The position numbers and the translations under genes were made by a program. A stretch of 64,000 bases of DNA from Hydractinia symbiolongicarpus (taxonomy: Eukaryota > Cnidaria > Hydrozoa > Anthoathecata > Hydractiniidae): the NCBI RefSeq assembly GCF_029227915.1, contig NC_079886.1:18514501-18578500 (forward strand), read 5' to 3'. Position 1 is the first letter of the stretch, and each line of letters opens with the position of its first letter. Of the stretch, positions 1-12,058 are shown piece by piece. A model generated the notes under the pieces. The model made no database searches. It was not told where the DNA came from and saw only the letters and a list, made by a program, of their open reading frames with translations.

Positions 1-447
1 GTGCATTCTCATAGAATAATAAATGAGCGATATTAGCAAACTATATCCGAGTTTGCCCAGTGCACCCGCGCAAGGCGCCGAGGATGAAGGACAGATCTTA
101 AAAAGATTGAGGAAATAAAGGAGCGGAATAGGTTAGAAAAAAAAATTAAAATGCATAACACATGGGTACACTTCTGCGACCATGGTTTGCTTGGCGTTGG
201 GGTAATAACGTCCGGGCTTGGCATTGGGGCCATGGCTTAGGGTTTGGGAGTCCCTTTTGCATGTGCCATGGGGGACTTGCGATTGCAGCCGGAATAGGTC
301 AAGACCGTCTCCGGAACGCTTCAAAAAGGCTCCATGTCAAATCCAGGAAACACGAGGGTATCAGGCTACTTGCAGAATAATACTTAATACTGCCCTTAAT
401 TTTATATATTTTATAGGTCTTGTATGGCCTATAAAATATATGGTTTT

Positions 448-1026
448 TTAATCCTCACTTAACAACCATTCCTTTTTGAAGTATTTGTATCGGGATTCCG
501 TGTTATGTACCTGGGAGTAGTGGTTTTTGCCTTGAACGTATACCGATGAAAAAGCTAGGATGGCACTGACCTGGCAGGGTTCATCGTAGGGTACCGGCAT
601 ACCATAGAATTTAGTTGTGATTGCATCCTTGTAATACTTAAGCTTAGCGTTCACATAGTGGTCCTTTTTCACGGGCTCTGTCGTCAATTGCTCAAATATC
701 AACTCTTCTATTTTTTGCCATACTTGTCGATATTTCGCAACCCAATCAGGGTACTCTTCAAAATCTAGACTCATTTTCGGTACTGCCTTGGCGTTGTACC
801 GGGTCACCCCATGTGCGGACCAGATTTTCGGTGTCTTCACGCTTAGAGTTACCACGAGGTCTTGTGTATGATATCCTATAATGTACCTTTGATCCTTACC
901 CCCATTGGCGGTTATGGGATCCGATACCGTCAGGTAGTCTAAATTGATATCGTTAATATCTGTAAAGGTAGTTGCAAAGTTGTAGAATGGTTTTGGATTG
1001 ACAGGTTCGTTTTCAAATCGTAGCAT
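448..1026 (-). CDS. Unrecognised 192-aa ORF, possibly virus- or element-derived
   Basis: An uninterrupted 192-codon frame begins at the ATG at 1026 and ends at the stop at 448. I do not recognise the family. The product is rich in aromatic and charged residues, has no obvious signal peptide or membrane segment and contains no transposase or polymerase motif that I can see. Its first codons overlap the end of the small Cys-rich frame at 1013-1249, and a repeat-protein frame lies farther upstream on the same strand, so the three look like one compact block. Intact length and close spacing are unlike the intron-rich genes nearby. A viral or element-borne origin is an inference from this packing and from the repeat type upstream; a degenerate host exon is the alternative. 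Confidence 0.45.
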   Translation of the reverse strand: MLRFENEPVNPKPFYNFATTFTDINDINLDYLTVSDPITANGGKDQRYIIGYHTQDLVVTLSVKTPKIWSAHGVTRYNAKAVPKMSLDFEEYPDWVAKYRQVWQKIEELIFEQLTTEPVKKDHYVNAKLKYYKDAITTKFYGMPVPYDEPCQVSAILAFSSVYVQGKNHYSQVHNTESRYKYFKKEWLLSED

Positions 1027-1249
1027 TTTCTTTATTGTATATTTCGAACGACGTCAGAGGATTGCATCTCACTGTACATACGCAACCACCCCCATTATAT
1101 GTGATATATTCATTGTAGCAGTACCAGCAAAGCATCTTACCGCTTACAACGAATCTCCGACCACAGGTACATCTGTCGTATGCATCCAACATACGTTCAC
1201 AGTCGTGACATTCTTTCAGTTTATTTATCACAGTTACAAGGACGATCAT
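1013..1249 (-). CDS. Small Cys-rich (zinc-ribbon-like) ORF
   Basis: A 78-codon minus-strand frame with CxxC-type pairs: ECHDCE, then RCTCGRR, then MLCWYCYNEY, then a CVCTVRC stretch. The first three Cys pairs are spaced as in a zinc ribbon or treble-clef module, so metal binding is likely if the product is made. The frame overlaps the start of the 192-aa ORF by about 14 bases, as expected of compact viral or element genomes. I cannot assign a family, and the start codon is uncertain because the region upstream is frameshifted. Confidence 0.35.
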   Translation of the reverse strand: MIVLVTVINKLKECHDCERMLDAYDRCTCGRRFVVSGKMLCWYCYNEYITYNGGGCVCTVRCNPLTSFEIYNKENATI

Positions 1250-1369
1250 CCTCTACGTCATCAAGACGTTCCCACAAGTCTTGAATTCTCTGCTTGTTAT
1301 ACTTCTTCCTCTCCTCCTCTTGTACGCATGCCAGGGTTACAAGTGGTAGGGATAGATCAACGGCAGTAA

Positions 1370-2366
1370 GGAAGGTCATAAAGATTTAACTTTTCAAACT
1401 TTATTGGCAGTTGATACACATTTATTATATATATGTCGTTAAGCATATTCGAGCACCGGGGGATACTTTTCAACAGCTTTATTCGACATGTTCTGCGTTT
1501 TGAACCTATCCGGTATAAGCCTGACCGCAAGGGGAGACCTTTCAACAACCTCATTACACATGTTCTGCGTCTTGAACCGGTCCAGAACATATTTGAGCAA
1601 CCAGAAATCTTTTTCAACAACTTTGTTACACATATCCCGCGTCTTGAATTGATCCGGCACATGCCTGAATAACCATGGCTCTTTTTCAACGGCTTTGTTG
1701 CATATGTTTTGGGTCTTGAGACTCATCTTTATTGGTAGTATTATCTTGCAACAATGTGCTGCAAGTTAACCTTGGCCTAAGCCAACCCATACAACTTTTC
1801 AAGGTCTGCCTTTTCATCCTCCGAAAAGCACCAATCGATGACCCTATCTGGATGCCATGTTATTGGAACCAACTCCTCCTTGAAGCTAGCCTTTTCGGCT
1901 TTCCTTTGATGGTATGCTTTTCGCCACTCGGCCCCAATTTTTACATTTTTCAATATGTCCCTGGTCCCGGTTGCACATATCCTTCTTCTTGAATTGATCT
2001 GGTACGTACCTCAACATGTTGGGATTCTTTCCAACGGCCCTGTTGCACATTCCTTGCGTTTTAAAACGATCCGGTACATGCTCTAGCATATGGGGGTACA
2101 TTTCAACAGCCTTATCCCACATGTCCTTGTGTTTTAAATTGATCCGGCACCTGCCTGAACATACGGGGGTACATTTTAACAGCCCTGTTACACATTTCCT
2201 GTGTCTTGAACCAACCACCTTGATCCATTTTTCTGGCTTGCAATATCGTTCTTGTGTAGTTGAATCAATTGAGCCTTACGTAATCTATAATACCACGAGT
2301 CCACGAGTTTTTGTAATATCACGTAATTGTTTAACAGTTTTTACTTCCATTCTCTTTATTGTATAA
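1370..2366 (-). pseudogene. Decayed protein of ~34-residue FKTQ-x-MC repeats
   Basis: Several minus-strand frames share a repeat of about 34 residues with consensus VPDxFKTQxMCNxAVEKxP, seen three to four times between 1726 and 1439 and at least twice between 2218 and 1990. The frame from the ATG at 2366 starts MEVKTVKQLRDI; after a frame change it reads YYRLRKAQLIQL, a helix-extension-helix (SAP/Rho-N-like) pattern. Near 1890-1800, again in broken frames, is an ELVPITWHPD motif followed by SEDEK, which I take to be the usual C-terminal signature of these repeat proteins; more repeats follow, so two genes or a rearrangement are present. I associate the repeat with protist and large-DNA-virus-like sequences from memory only. 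Stops and frame changes mark it as a pseudogene. Confidence 0.5.
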
Positions 2367-2485
2367 TTTAACATTGTTGGAAGATTTCAAAACGGTCAAT
2401 ACTAACGCGGTTATTTCCCTCGGGGAATTCTCCCCTACTCATTGCTGTATGATAGGGACTTTACCCTGCTAGGTATGGCTAAAGC

Positions 2486-2968
2486 TTGGTTACCACTGTG
2501 GTTTAATTTGGGTTTAAATATAAAACCTAAAAGGTTTAAATGTGTTTTAAAAATTAAAATAAGCCCTGAGCATTCCCACTGTGTTTTAAAAGCAAAAACA
2601 TGTCGCGTTTTTTTCTTGGTAGACTTTGTGTGATTTATCAAAAATCACTGGATATTGGCGAATAAGTACGCTAAGATTCTTTTCTTGTACCAAACTTAGT
2701 TTTTTTCCCGCCATTTTTAATTCTCTTTCCTGCATTAACGTGAAAATGCGCAAAATGTGTCCTAAAATCGTTGAAAACCCCCTTCGGCATTTGTCGGCGC
2801 TTTTGAACTTTAAACCATAATATCAAAATTTTTTGATCTAAGGTTTTATTTTATCTGTGGTTTAAATAGGTTTTATGCCGAAAATTTTAAAACGTGAACA
2901 CGTTTCCATTATGTTTTAACTTCAAAATCTTATTTGAAACATACTTAAAACACACTTAAACCACAGTG
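2486..2968. mobile_element. MITE with CCACTGTGGTTTAA terminal inverted repeats
   Basis: The left end reads CCACTGTGGTTTAATTTGGG and the right end, on the other strand, reads CCACTGTGGTTTAAGTGTG. Both continue inward with degenerate GTTTAAA/GTTTTAA tracts, and an internal partial copy (CCCACTGTGTTTTAAAA) lies near 2575. There is no plausible coding frame. This is the form of a non-autonomous DNA transposon of about 480 bp. I could not fix the target duplication, so the superfamily is open. Confidence 0.6.
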
Positions 2969-2975
2969 GGAATCG

Positions 2976-3612
2976 AGCTTAAGCTTTAGCATGGTGATGG
3001 ATGGTACCAGATTTGCTGTGACATCACTGTAGGACGTGCTATCTTGCTCATCGGGGACTTGCTGTGACGTCACTTCTTTGCGCGCACGCGACTGCGCTAG
3101 AGCATACATTTCTTTATCTCTGGAGGGTGTTAAGTTAATACGCGTGGAATCATACCTGAAAGGCTCATCTGGACTTGTTGAAATATCTCCAGGCTAGGAA
3201 AATTTTAATCTCAAATCTAATTATTGGCGGCAAAGTTATGGTTGTAGCGTAAACAAATATGGCTGCTTTCTCTGTCTCAGTAAAGCAGTTCATATAAGCC
3301 GCCATTTTGAATGCAATGCTTTCCACAATTTCATCTAATGTTTATACACGTGATGTTTTTCTCGCTTTTTTTTTGTATTGGCTGGGATTTTTTTTTTTTT
3401 TTTGAAAAATTCACATTTTGGAATTCTTTCTAGTCCATGAAAAATTTCGGGATAATTCTGTAAAAAGCGCATGCCCATGTAGGGTACTCTTTCAACAAGT
3501 CCAGATCAGGCTTAAAAAAAACAACTGTTTTTGTTGCCCTTAAACCTACTGAAAGATTAGTATTTTTTTGATTACTTGGGATTACTTGAGATTCAGTTCG
3601 TAAATTTTTAAA
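2976..3612. other. Intergenic DNA downstream of GATM
   Basis: Non-coding sequence between the MITE and the GATM stop codon. It holds a short imperfect direct repeat near 3010-3075 (TTGCTGTGACATCACT and TTGCTGTGACGTCACT) and several T-runs. I see no gene. Confidence 0.5.
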
Positions 3613-6600
3613 CTAAAAATAACTTTTCAGTTCTCCCCTTCTTCGGATGTCACATGTCCAGCAATGAAAACCACCACCAATTGCATTTGCATTTTTGATC
3701 GACACTTTAATACATTTGATGCCGAGAGATTCAAATACCTGAAAAAGAAAAGCATACAAAGTGTAATGATCCTTAAAAGGAGTATGTTTTATTGTCAGAT
3801 ATTTTCTTAGGGAGAGAAATTCGCGATTTTTTTAAAGATGTATTTACAATGCGAACCCATATGTGCAAAATCATTATTTAGTTTATGCATGCAGTATTTT
3901 TTTACTGCTGGCAACTCTCTCAACTTAAATGACTTGATTTGTTATCCTTAACAAAGTAAACAATCATTGATGAGATCTAAATAGGCAGTTTGGAAATTTA
4001 ATTTTTGTCATTCTTGAACAACTTGTGATAGTTTCATTACATAAAAATGATGGAAAAAAATGAAAGTGAAATATAGGGTAAAAAGATTTTCCTTAGAAAT
4101 GGTAAATATTTATGTCGGTGGCACGTGGAAAAATCCACGGGTTTTTTCGCCTGTTTTTCTTATACGGCATTGTGTGTGTATCGCTACATGTTATACCATT
4201 TTGCGTGGCTGACCAGACGTATACGGCTAGTATTATACAGACTTGTCAGACACCCGTGGAAAACTCACAGGTTCGCCTATTCTTCATATTTCGCTTATCT
4301 CGTAATTCGGTAGCACAACGTTTCTCTCGCGCACAAAGAGACAGACGAATACAGCTATTATTAAAGGGGTTATTTTTAGATCTCATGTTAATAATACTAG
4401 GTGGGTGACACTGCGTTTAGTGGCAGGTTGAGCGGTTTAGGGTGATAAGCTGCGCCATTTAATTAGAGATTTTCTCAAGAAAAACTCTCGAGCTTTTTGT
4501 GCTATAGCGGATAAGCTCGTTCGCTTAGTATTTTGTACTTTCCAAGTTGCGTCGAAACAATAAGGTGAACGACACTTTTTGTGAGTTGATTACCCCAAAT
4601 GCAAACCCATAAAAAAAACAAAGTTTTTAGTTTTGCGGTCCTATTCTCACTTAAACCTTTACATTTTTTAAATATAACTATTTTGTTTTAGAAGATCTTA
4701 GTTTCGAGAAGACGGATGTTGTTTCTGGGTCTCTTTTTGTTCTTTTTGGGACCCTTTGTAATTGAAACGTTTTGCGGGAATACGCTTTTGCAAATTTTCA
4801 GAAAACGGCGAAAAAAAATTTACGCAACAAAATCTTCTTTCCTTAACCCAATTCAGTCCAGAGTTTTTCGAACATATTATTTTTGGGTAAAATCACAAAA
4901 AATTTGTCATTTTAGTTCTTAAACTCTGTACTGAAAGCGCGGTCCGGGTATCGTCCTACCTTGGCTATTCAGCTTCTTATGAAAACAGTCTCTGAATCTG
5001 GGAACATTGGTTCTTTCTGTTTCCTACATATCTCATGTCATCCACAATAATAATTTCCGGAAAATTTAGGGAAAAGAAACTTTGATTGTTTGCAAAAGAG
5101 CTGTACCTTTTAGCAATTTACTTGCTTTTTGAAAACTTTTATACTGTCAAGTTTTGCTGATAAGAAACCGATGTACAATGGCAATAAGACCTTATTGAGT
5201 AGAACCTTAATTAGCAACATATGTAAGAAATGTGTAATAATCTAATCCATCTTTGCCTATTAAACAAAATGCATTAAAAACGAAGAATTACCTTTTGGGT
5301 GGGAATTTCATCAGCATCAATGACAACTCTTTTTTCATCGAGCATTAAGACATTCATATTCAGCAACCACTTTGACGAATACCATAACGGATATGAATCT
5401 GGGATGACAGGTTCTGGTGCATCAATAATTTTCCATCCAGCTTTCTCAAACATCTCTTGTTGATAAAATTTGTAACTAGGATTTTTCAACGCTAAACCTT
5501 CGCCAACAAAATTTAATGTTGCATCCATGTGCATAGGGAATGGTTCGGAGAAAGATAAAACATGGACATTGTACCTGCCATCCAAATGACGTTTGAGCCA
5601 CTCGATACCCCTATAATTAGTGACCTAAATTCAAACGGTTCAGAATTTTATGTAACAAGAAAACTGCGCACATGAACACACAACCATTGCAAATTTATAT
5701 TTGAGAAAGTTCAGGCACTCGGATATTCTTTTTTTTATCAATATTTAAAACATATTTCTTTTCACTTTGATCACAGTTATATATTCACTATTGACTGAAA
5801 ATACTTCTATTCTAACTACTCTATCTTATAGTAGTGGTTTTTACAGCTCGCTTCTATAGTGCAATCGTATGCACAATAAATTGACACAAATGTATCTTAA
5901 ATTGTGTTAAAAAAACGTCCCTCAAATTCTTAATGTGAACCAGGGCGACACCGTACCGTCACTTTACCATTGCAATTGGTAGTGAATAAAATGTTAACAG
6001 AAGTCTTGTTAAAAAACACCATCCAGCCCGTTTTCGATAAATCTTTGACAAAAACAAAATTTACTCTACAAAATTTAAGTGGCTTTTAATGGCTGAGGAC
6101 AAGACCTAAATATTTCTTGTTTTGTAGTACCATTGGGTACTTCGGAGCATATTTCATTACAACTTACTTCTGAAGAGTTCATGGTTCCAATTTATGGGTT
6201 TTTTGAATCGATTTTTAATCGTGTTTCTACGTGTTTTTCGTTAATAAGGGTTAAAAAATTGTCATATTTTTTCAATAACAAGAATTTAGTACTTTCTTGT
6301 AACTCGAATAATTTTTAACAAAAGAGGGATTGTTACCAATACAGAAGTTACCCTTATCAATAACTAAGAAAGAATGCTCATTCACAATGCAAGAGTGTTT
6401 ATTACACACATAAAGAAGCTGTCATACCAGTGGGCGAGTGATCAGTACCAACGCAACAGTGATCATTACCAATGAGAGAGAGTATCATTGCCAATAATAT
6501 ATTAATGTTGTTCATATTTTTTACAACTAAATTTTTTTTTTACTTTTTACAATTAAACAAGAAACAATATGATTACCTCACTTCTTCGGATAAATAAATC

Positions 6601-9600
6601 TTTTCCTGCTCGCATAACTTCTGCAGCATCAAAGCAAGGTTCGAACTCAGTTGTTACAAACCGTCCTTCCGCGTCCAATTTTTTTCTTTTCTCAACATCG
6701 TCAGTAAGAAATTCCTAAAATTGACATATGGTAAAAGATATATAAAGCTTAGATGTTGAAGGAATATCTGACTTAGTTTTTCGCGTAATGTGCAAGCAAA
6801 ATATGTCTCAAAAGTTGTCAATCAAGCTATGTAGTTGAACCTTGTTTAACCATTCACCTTTCGATTTATCTATTCGCTACAATAATATTGTTCAAATCAC
6901 TGCAGGGAATAATTCACAGAGCCATACTTTACAGACCAAAGTGTGAATTCAATGTTTCTTTTGTTTCCGGAAACAGGAAGCCTATTTTATTTACACATTT
7001 CGTATCTACTTGTTTTGAATTTTTTGGCACTCATTTCTTTTGCTTATTTCTGACCTGAAGAACAACCTCAGACACAGCAACCCTCACTAATATTTCGATG
7101 GAGGTGATTTTTGATTGGTAAACAAACAGTAGTCCTCATCTTCCGTTATTTTTAAAATGAATCATCGTGTGAAAAGTAAGCGTTTCGTTTAAGATACTTA
7201 TTTAGCTCGAATTTTATTGCGTGAAAAATATGATCGTTTAAAACAAGGAAGCTATGTGCAAGATTATATTATTTTACAAACTCATCAACCATTAATTGTT
7301 ACTTTGAATTTGTCTACCAACGACTCGAAGGGGTGATACCTTTTTCACACTTTTGCCTTGTGAATATTGGGTTGGTGTAAATAGGCCTTTTTACTGATAG
7401 TGTTACCATTTTTAAATTTATGATTGCGCAATGCAGTATGGGGAAATCAGGGTATCTTATGTAGTTTCGGCGAAGGTTACTTACTGTAAAGATTGGTAAG
7501 AAACTGTCTAACAATGGTGTATTCACAAGAAGAATTAAACAAGCGGAGTGTTGAAAACTTAAGGAGTTATTTGTTAGGTAGGGGCTACTTAAAGTTGATT
7601 TAATTAAGAAAATGCGTAAAGGAGAATTGCTTAATCTCCCTGTATCTTCATCGTTGGAAAGAAAACAAAAAGACATTTAAAACCGTCGTGTGTTTAAATT
7701 AATTGTCGCATGTATCAAAATATCCTTTTTAGAACAGATAACCACTGGATTGATGACTGAATATGTGTACTATCCTGATATCACAAACAAATGCCTTCTG
7801 GATTATGCGCAATAAAGTCTGGCTGTCAAAGCTTTAAATGAAGGAGAGAATTTAATGAATGCTGGACAAAAATGTCGAGTTCAATAACATATCTCAATGT
7901 CTGCGTTATTGTTTTGTTCGTGGAGATGTTACTTATACCACAAACAGAGATTAATGAAACTCCTTATAAAACCTGGGTGTGTATGAACATTGATAACCAT
8001 GAAGTTTTAACTGGTGAATATGGTTGCGCTTCTGGATGCAGTCAAAGCTGCGAATATGTTTTCGCATTGCTCCATTTTGTTGTTCATCAGATTGCATTGG
8101 GTTTAAATAAAACATGTACGTCCAAAACTCAAGTTTGGAACAAAACAGTGGTTAAAGGTCGACAAAAAGTTCATCTTCCTGCAAAAATGTCGTTAATATC
8201 TTTTAGAAGATCACATCCCGAGCATCTGCCAAAGTACCACGAACTTCGTTATATCCTCCTGCTGTGCATCAACGTACAGCTAATAATATTAATTAGGTTC
8301 AATTAACATCAGCTACTGATGGACAGGATTCATTTTATGTATTCGAAAGAATGTTCACCTTGGAAATGACTACAGCTACAACTCTGTACCAGAAAATATA
8401 TTAAATGTGGAACTTTGGAAGACATCTACAAACAATCATCATCGCCATCTGAATTTTTTTCTAAACTTGCAGAAAACAGGACAGAGAATCATATTAACAT
8501 TATTGAAGATTTGACTAAGGATAAAGCAAGTAATTAGCACTGGTTCAGTTACCGCCATGGTATGATCAAAGCATCTGTTTCACACAGTGTTATTTCCCTG
8601 TCAAAAAATAAAAACCCATCACAATCATCTGCTGATAATTTGATTGCTAAACTTTTGGGTTATAATAAACCGATTCGTGGGCTTTGTTTTGGGGAACTGA
8701 GCATGAGCAATATGCTCGTAAAAGATACATAGCCCAAACCGCAAACTTTACAAAAAATTTACATGCACAGAATTTGGAATTAAGATCCATCAGGAGAAAC
8801 ATATACTTCGTGCTAGTGTAGATGGACTGGTGCAATGATCCTGCTGTGAATCTAGCAAGCCGGAAATTAAGTGTCCGTTTACTCATCGGGACAAAACTAT
8901 TGAAGAGTATGTGAAACAGAAAGATGCATGTTTAGAATTAAAATCTGGTGTATACAGTTTAAAGCTTACAAATCAATATTACATTTAAGTACTGTATCAA
9001 ATGTTTGTTACTGGTTCTCCATACACAGATTTTGTTGTTTATTTGATAACAACACCCATAATTAAACGGCTTTTTTAAAGCCACACATTTGTAAAAAACA
9101 TTGCTTTTGGTATATGTACATGCTTATGTTTTTACGACGAAAACTATCACCAACGTTATATAAGAGGAGAATAATTAAATTTGAAATTAATTTGAAATAT
9201 TGTGAAAACAAGAAAGTACTGTTCACGATCTTTTCCAACGACAACTATCACACCTATGTAAAATGGTTCTAAACTAAATTTTCAAAAAAACCTATAAAAT
9301 CGCGAAATTAAAATGGCTGCAAAAGTTTCATGCTATATGCTTGTAAAAAACATGATCAAAATTAACAATTTTTATAAATTTATGGCTTTAAAAAAAACCT
9401 TTTTGTTGATAATATCTCAAGAAGCCTTATGTCATTGCAATCAATTGGGGGCCAGAACTACTTTGTTAATGGGGGTTGCATATTAACAATAGTTGCAGCA
9501 ATTGTCCAAATGTGATCACACATGTCGATCATTGATATTGGTAATATGTTTTCCAATAATCAGAATTCTTTCAACCGTCCATTAACCCTTTTAATATGTA

Positions 9601-12058
9601 TTCTTGCGCGTGCTACTCTTTGAGCATGACAAACTTCTGATCTTGTAAACTTTCTTTTTTGGCAAACAAAAGGAGGCAGAAAACATGTAACTTGGTGGGG
9701 AAAAAACAGATCTTGAACATTGAAGCCTTTATCAAACAGAACCATAAAACTAGGATGAAATTTTAAAGCTTCAAATTTTGTATCTTCAGTAATCAAACGA
9801 TCTGTGCTAGATCCAGCATAAGCAGGAGATACGTAAGAGATTGACCACGATTTTGTACAAAATATAAGTTTTTTTTAGCGTGTTTTGGCATTTGTAGGTG
9901 CTGTATATGTTTGGTATTGTGCTGCAACATTTTTTGAATGTTTAACATTTGTTCTTTTGGTGCTTTTCTCTTTTTTGAGTTTTCATCTGTACCATAACCA
10001 TTTAAATACAATGTGGGTAATGGGCTTGTATCTGTTGGTTTTCCATATTCAAAATGATTTGAACAGATCACATGATTTTTTTTAAACACAAAATAATTTC
10101 TGTTACAAGCGCACCCCACTTAGTATACAACTTAGGGTTTCTACAAGTGTAAAAACGTACCTCCAAACTCCCATTAAATGCAGTGATGTGGCGGCTTAAT
10201 GACATATTTTTCTGGATATTTACGAGCATTGTTACATGCTTCCATATCACAACGATCATTAATTCCCATAACGATAAATATTCTTCAACAAAAACCACAA
10301 AACAACAGTACACATGAAAAGCGACTACCTTCGTTCAAGGTTTGTTTTGATTTAAGATACCCTGATTTTCCCATACTGCTTTGCGAAATTATAAATTTAA
10401 AAATGGTAGCACTATCAGTAAAAAAGTCTATAAATTGACATTAATAAGCAAAATTGAACAAAATGATTTCTCCTTACCATATCATACAGTTCATCTGACA
10501 TCAGTGGTTTCGGCGATGTTGTCCATTTAGCACCTTTTCTAAAATATTCTTTTATCAATGTCCTGTAAGGTTGATATTCGAAAAATCGACTTCTCCAAGC
10601 CATTGGAGCTTCGATTATTTCATCTCCAAGAACTAATAGGATGTCACGTGGCATTGCTGCATACATACCACGTGATGTAAAATCAGGTGTAGTGTACTCC
10701 TAAAAAAGCAAAAAGGGTTTGCCTGTTTTGCCCGACATTTTCCTTTTTAAGACTTTAGAAAGAATCTAAAAGTTAAACCACATAGAAGAAGTTTGGCATA
10801 AAATCCAGAAATAAATTTAATCGGAATCAATAATTGCTTTAACGGTTTAAAACAGCATTAAATTCAGAATGTACATATTACAATTAATTTATCCAGGATA
10901 GCCACTACACACATCAGACCCCTAGCAACAGCCCCCAATAATTTTAGGAGAATATTTGCATCGTTTTTAAAAAATAAGGTCCAATAGGGTAGCACTGTAT
11001 TGCCGCACACAGAAACGATTTTTCCTTCCGTGGGGTTAAGGGTCATGCAAAAAAAGCCCCAATAAATTTAAATATACAATCTGAGGTGCTAAAGTAGAGA
11101 AACCACAAACACGACTTAAGTAGACAACTGTCTATGACAGGCCACATCAAATGTCAACCCTCCACCGCAAGGTCACACGTGGATTGTGTTAACACAGTAT
11201 GCCACGTTTTACATGTAGTTCGTCTTTTTTAGAATAGCATTGGAAATATATTATGCGAACAAATGGTACGCATCGACTACAGTACGTACCCTTTTGTGGT
11301 CCATTATGTCAGGTCGTTTAACAACCACCCCTTCTTGTTGCAATACATCACAAAATGTTTCAATCTCAGCGGATGCCGCTTTAAAAAAATTAGCCGGAAA
11401 ATAACTTCCCGCTTGTTTCTTGAAAAAAGGCCATTCTTCCGGATGAATAACTGCTTTTACTTCAGCAGTTAGTGACGGAACGCAAGCGTTCTCCACTCTT
11501 CCAACTATGATCTCTTCCAAAGGGTCCCACTCGTTGTGGCTGTTTACTGGTACGACCTCGTCTTCGATGTTTGTAATCGAGATATGTGAGAATCTCACAG
11601 CGAAAACCTGTATAAAAAACACATATGTCTTTTCAAATCACTTTGAGTATTATATTTTGCAAAAGTGCACTGTGGCAATAAGTTACAATCATTGAATACT
11701 TATATCCAGAATGAGATTTCGCACCCGGAAAGATATTTCGACTGATTAGACGAAATTAGCGAATTTGACTTAAATCCGCCAAACTTAAATCCCGTCAAAA
11801 TCATTTTTTTTTATATATAAATTAATATTCTTAAGAAACAATGAACTTTCCAGGTATTTATGCATGTAGGCTTTTGTTGTTAGTATTTGGTACATGGGAT
11901 TTTTTGTTATTATTACAATATACTAATACTGTGGCTTCATTTACAAAAGAAAACCAAAAAACCAAGTAATAAAATTATTTGTCAACAGATCAGGAATAAC
12001 TTACTTTACCATGAACATTCCAAGCTTTGTTGAAGATCCCTTTTACACACGTATTCAT
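3613..12058 (-). CDS. GATM: Glycine amidinotransferase, mitochondrial type, six exons
   Basis: GATM (L-arginine:glycine amidinotransferase) makes guanidinoacetate, the first step of creatine synthesis, usually in mitochondria. Exons read on the minus strand: 12058-12005, 11607-11290, 10699-10478, 6714-6577, 5624-5292 and 3738-3613. Each has AG/GT borders and all introns are phase 0, giving 396 aa (human protein 423). Exon 1 encodes an 18-residue basic leader that fits a short mitochondrial presequence. Family landmarks are [65 protein letters not shown] and [10 protein letters not shown]. The family's catalytic Asp, His and Cys are present at about residues 227, 276 and 381, spaced almost as in the human enzyme. 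The frame is intact, so it is probably functional despite a transposon in intron 3. The exon 1 start is the least certain point. Confidence 0.95.
4105..4385 (-). mobile_element. Helitron-like non-autonomous fragment in GATM intron 5
   Basis: On the plus strand it opens with CGTGGAAAAATCCACG, the same stem-loop found in the 54-58 kb array, and closes with GACAGACGAATACAGCTATTATTAAAG. On the minus strand this is an AT-rich start and a hairpin near the 3' end. Terminal TC and CTAG are degraded. A second hairpin-like copy (CCGTGGAAAACTCACAGG) near 4253 suggests two fused fragments. Confidence 0.5.
7514..9060 (+). pseudogene. SAP / SWIM / YqaJ-nuclease-like transposon protein, broken
   Basis: The frame from the ATG at 7514 begins [20 protein letters not shown], a SAP-like DNA-binding helix pair, then hits a stop. 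From 7872 a 144-codon frame contains CxCxxGCxxxCxxV-type residues ([19 protein letters not shown]), a SWIM zinc-finger pattern, followed by [20 protein letters not shown]. From about 8560 to 9060 broken frames read [12 protein letters not shown], then [15 protein letters not shown] and LTNQYYI, the order of motifs in YqaJ-type exonuclease domains (Asp, then Glu-x-Lys, then the YY motif). At least three stops or frameshifts interrupt it. This is the accessory nuclease gene of the ISL2EU element, not a host gene. Confidence 0.7.
9560..10313 (-). pseudogene. THAP plus DDE_Tnp_4 transposase of the ISL2EU element, broken
   Basis: The middle frame (10119-9793) has [20 protein letters not shown] and TLYLNGYG, the C-terminal half of a THAP zinc finger with its Cys and HF pair. 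The next frame (9796-9560) reads [26 protein letters not shown] and [15 protein letters not shown], matching the end of a DDE_Tnp_4 catalytic core. Much of the central catalytic region is missing and the N-terminal THAP half is frameshifted. It converges on the YqaJ-like gene within the same inverted repeats. Confidence 0.7.

Larger units (their letters stand above)
7381..10432. mobile_element. Decayed ISL2EU/IS4EU DNA transposon in GATM intron 3
   Basis: Terminal inverted repeats of about 80 bp (7381-7460 and 10352-10430) share TTTTTACTGATAGTG, ACCATTTTTAAATTTAT, GCAGTATGGG and ATCAGGGTATCTTA. Between them two decayed genes converge: a plus-strand SAP/SWIM/YqaJ-like protein and a minus-strand THAP plus DDE_Tnp_4 transposase. 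This pairing is the known content of ISL2EU (IS4EU) elements. Stops and frameshifts in both genes mean the copy cannot move itself. It lies wholly inside intron 3 of GATM, ending about 45 bp from exon 3. I could not settle the target duplication. Confidence 0.8.

Noticed and set aside
162-451. Plus-strand ORFs with Trp/Gly-rich sequence
   Set aside because: Short overlapping frames with no recognisable domain, opposite to the minus-strand block; probably chance.
4112-4408. 98-codon plus-strand ORF in GATM intron 5
   Set aside because: It coincides with Helitron-like non-coding repeat sequence.
7314-7676. Minus-strand ORF of 120 codons at the left end of the ISL2EU element
   Set aside because: It is antisense to the SAP-like start of the plus-strand gene and includes the inverted repeat; no motif supports it.
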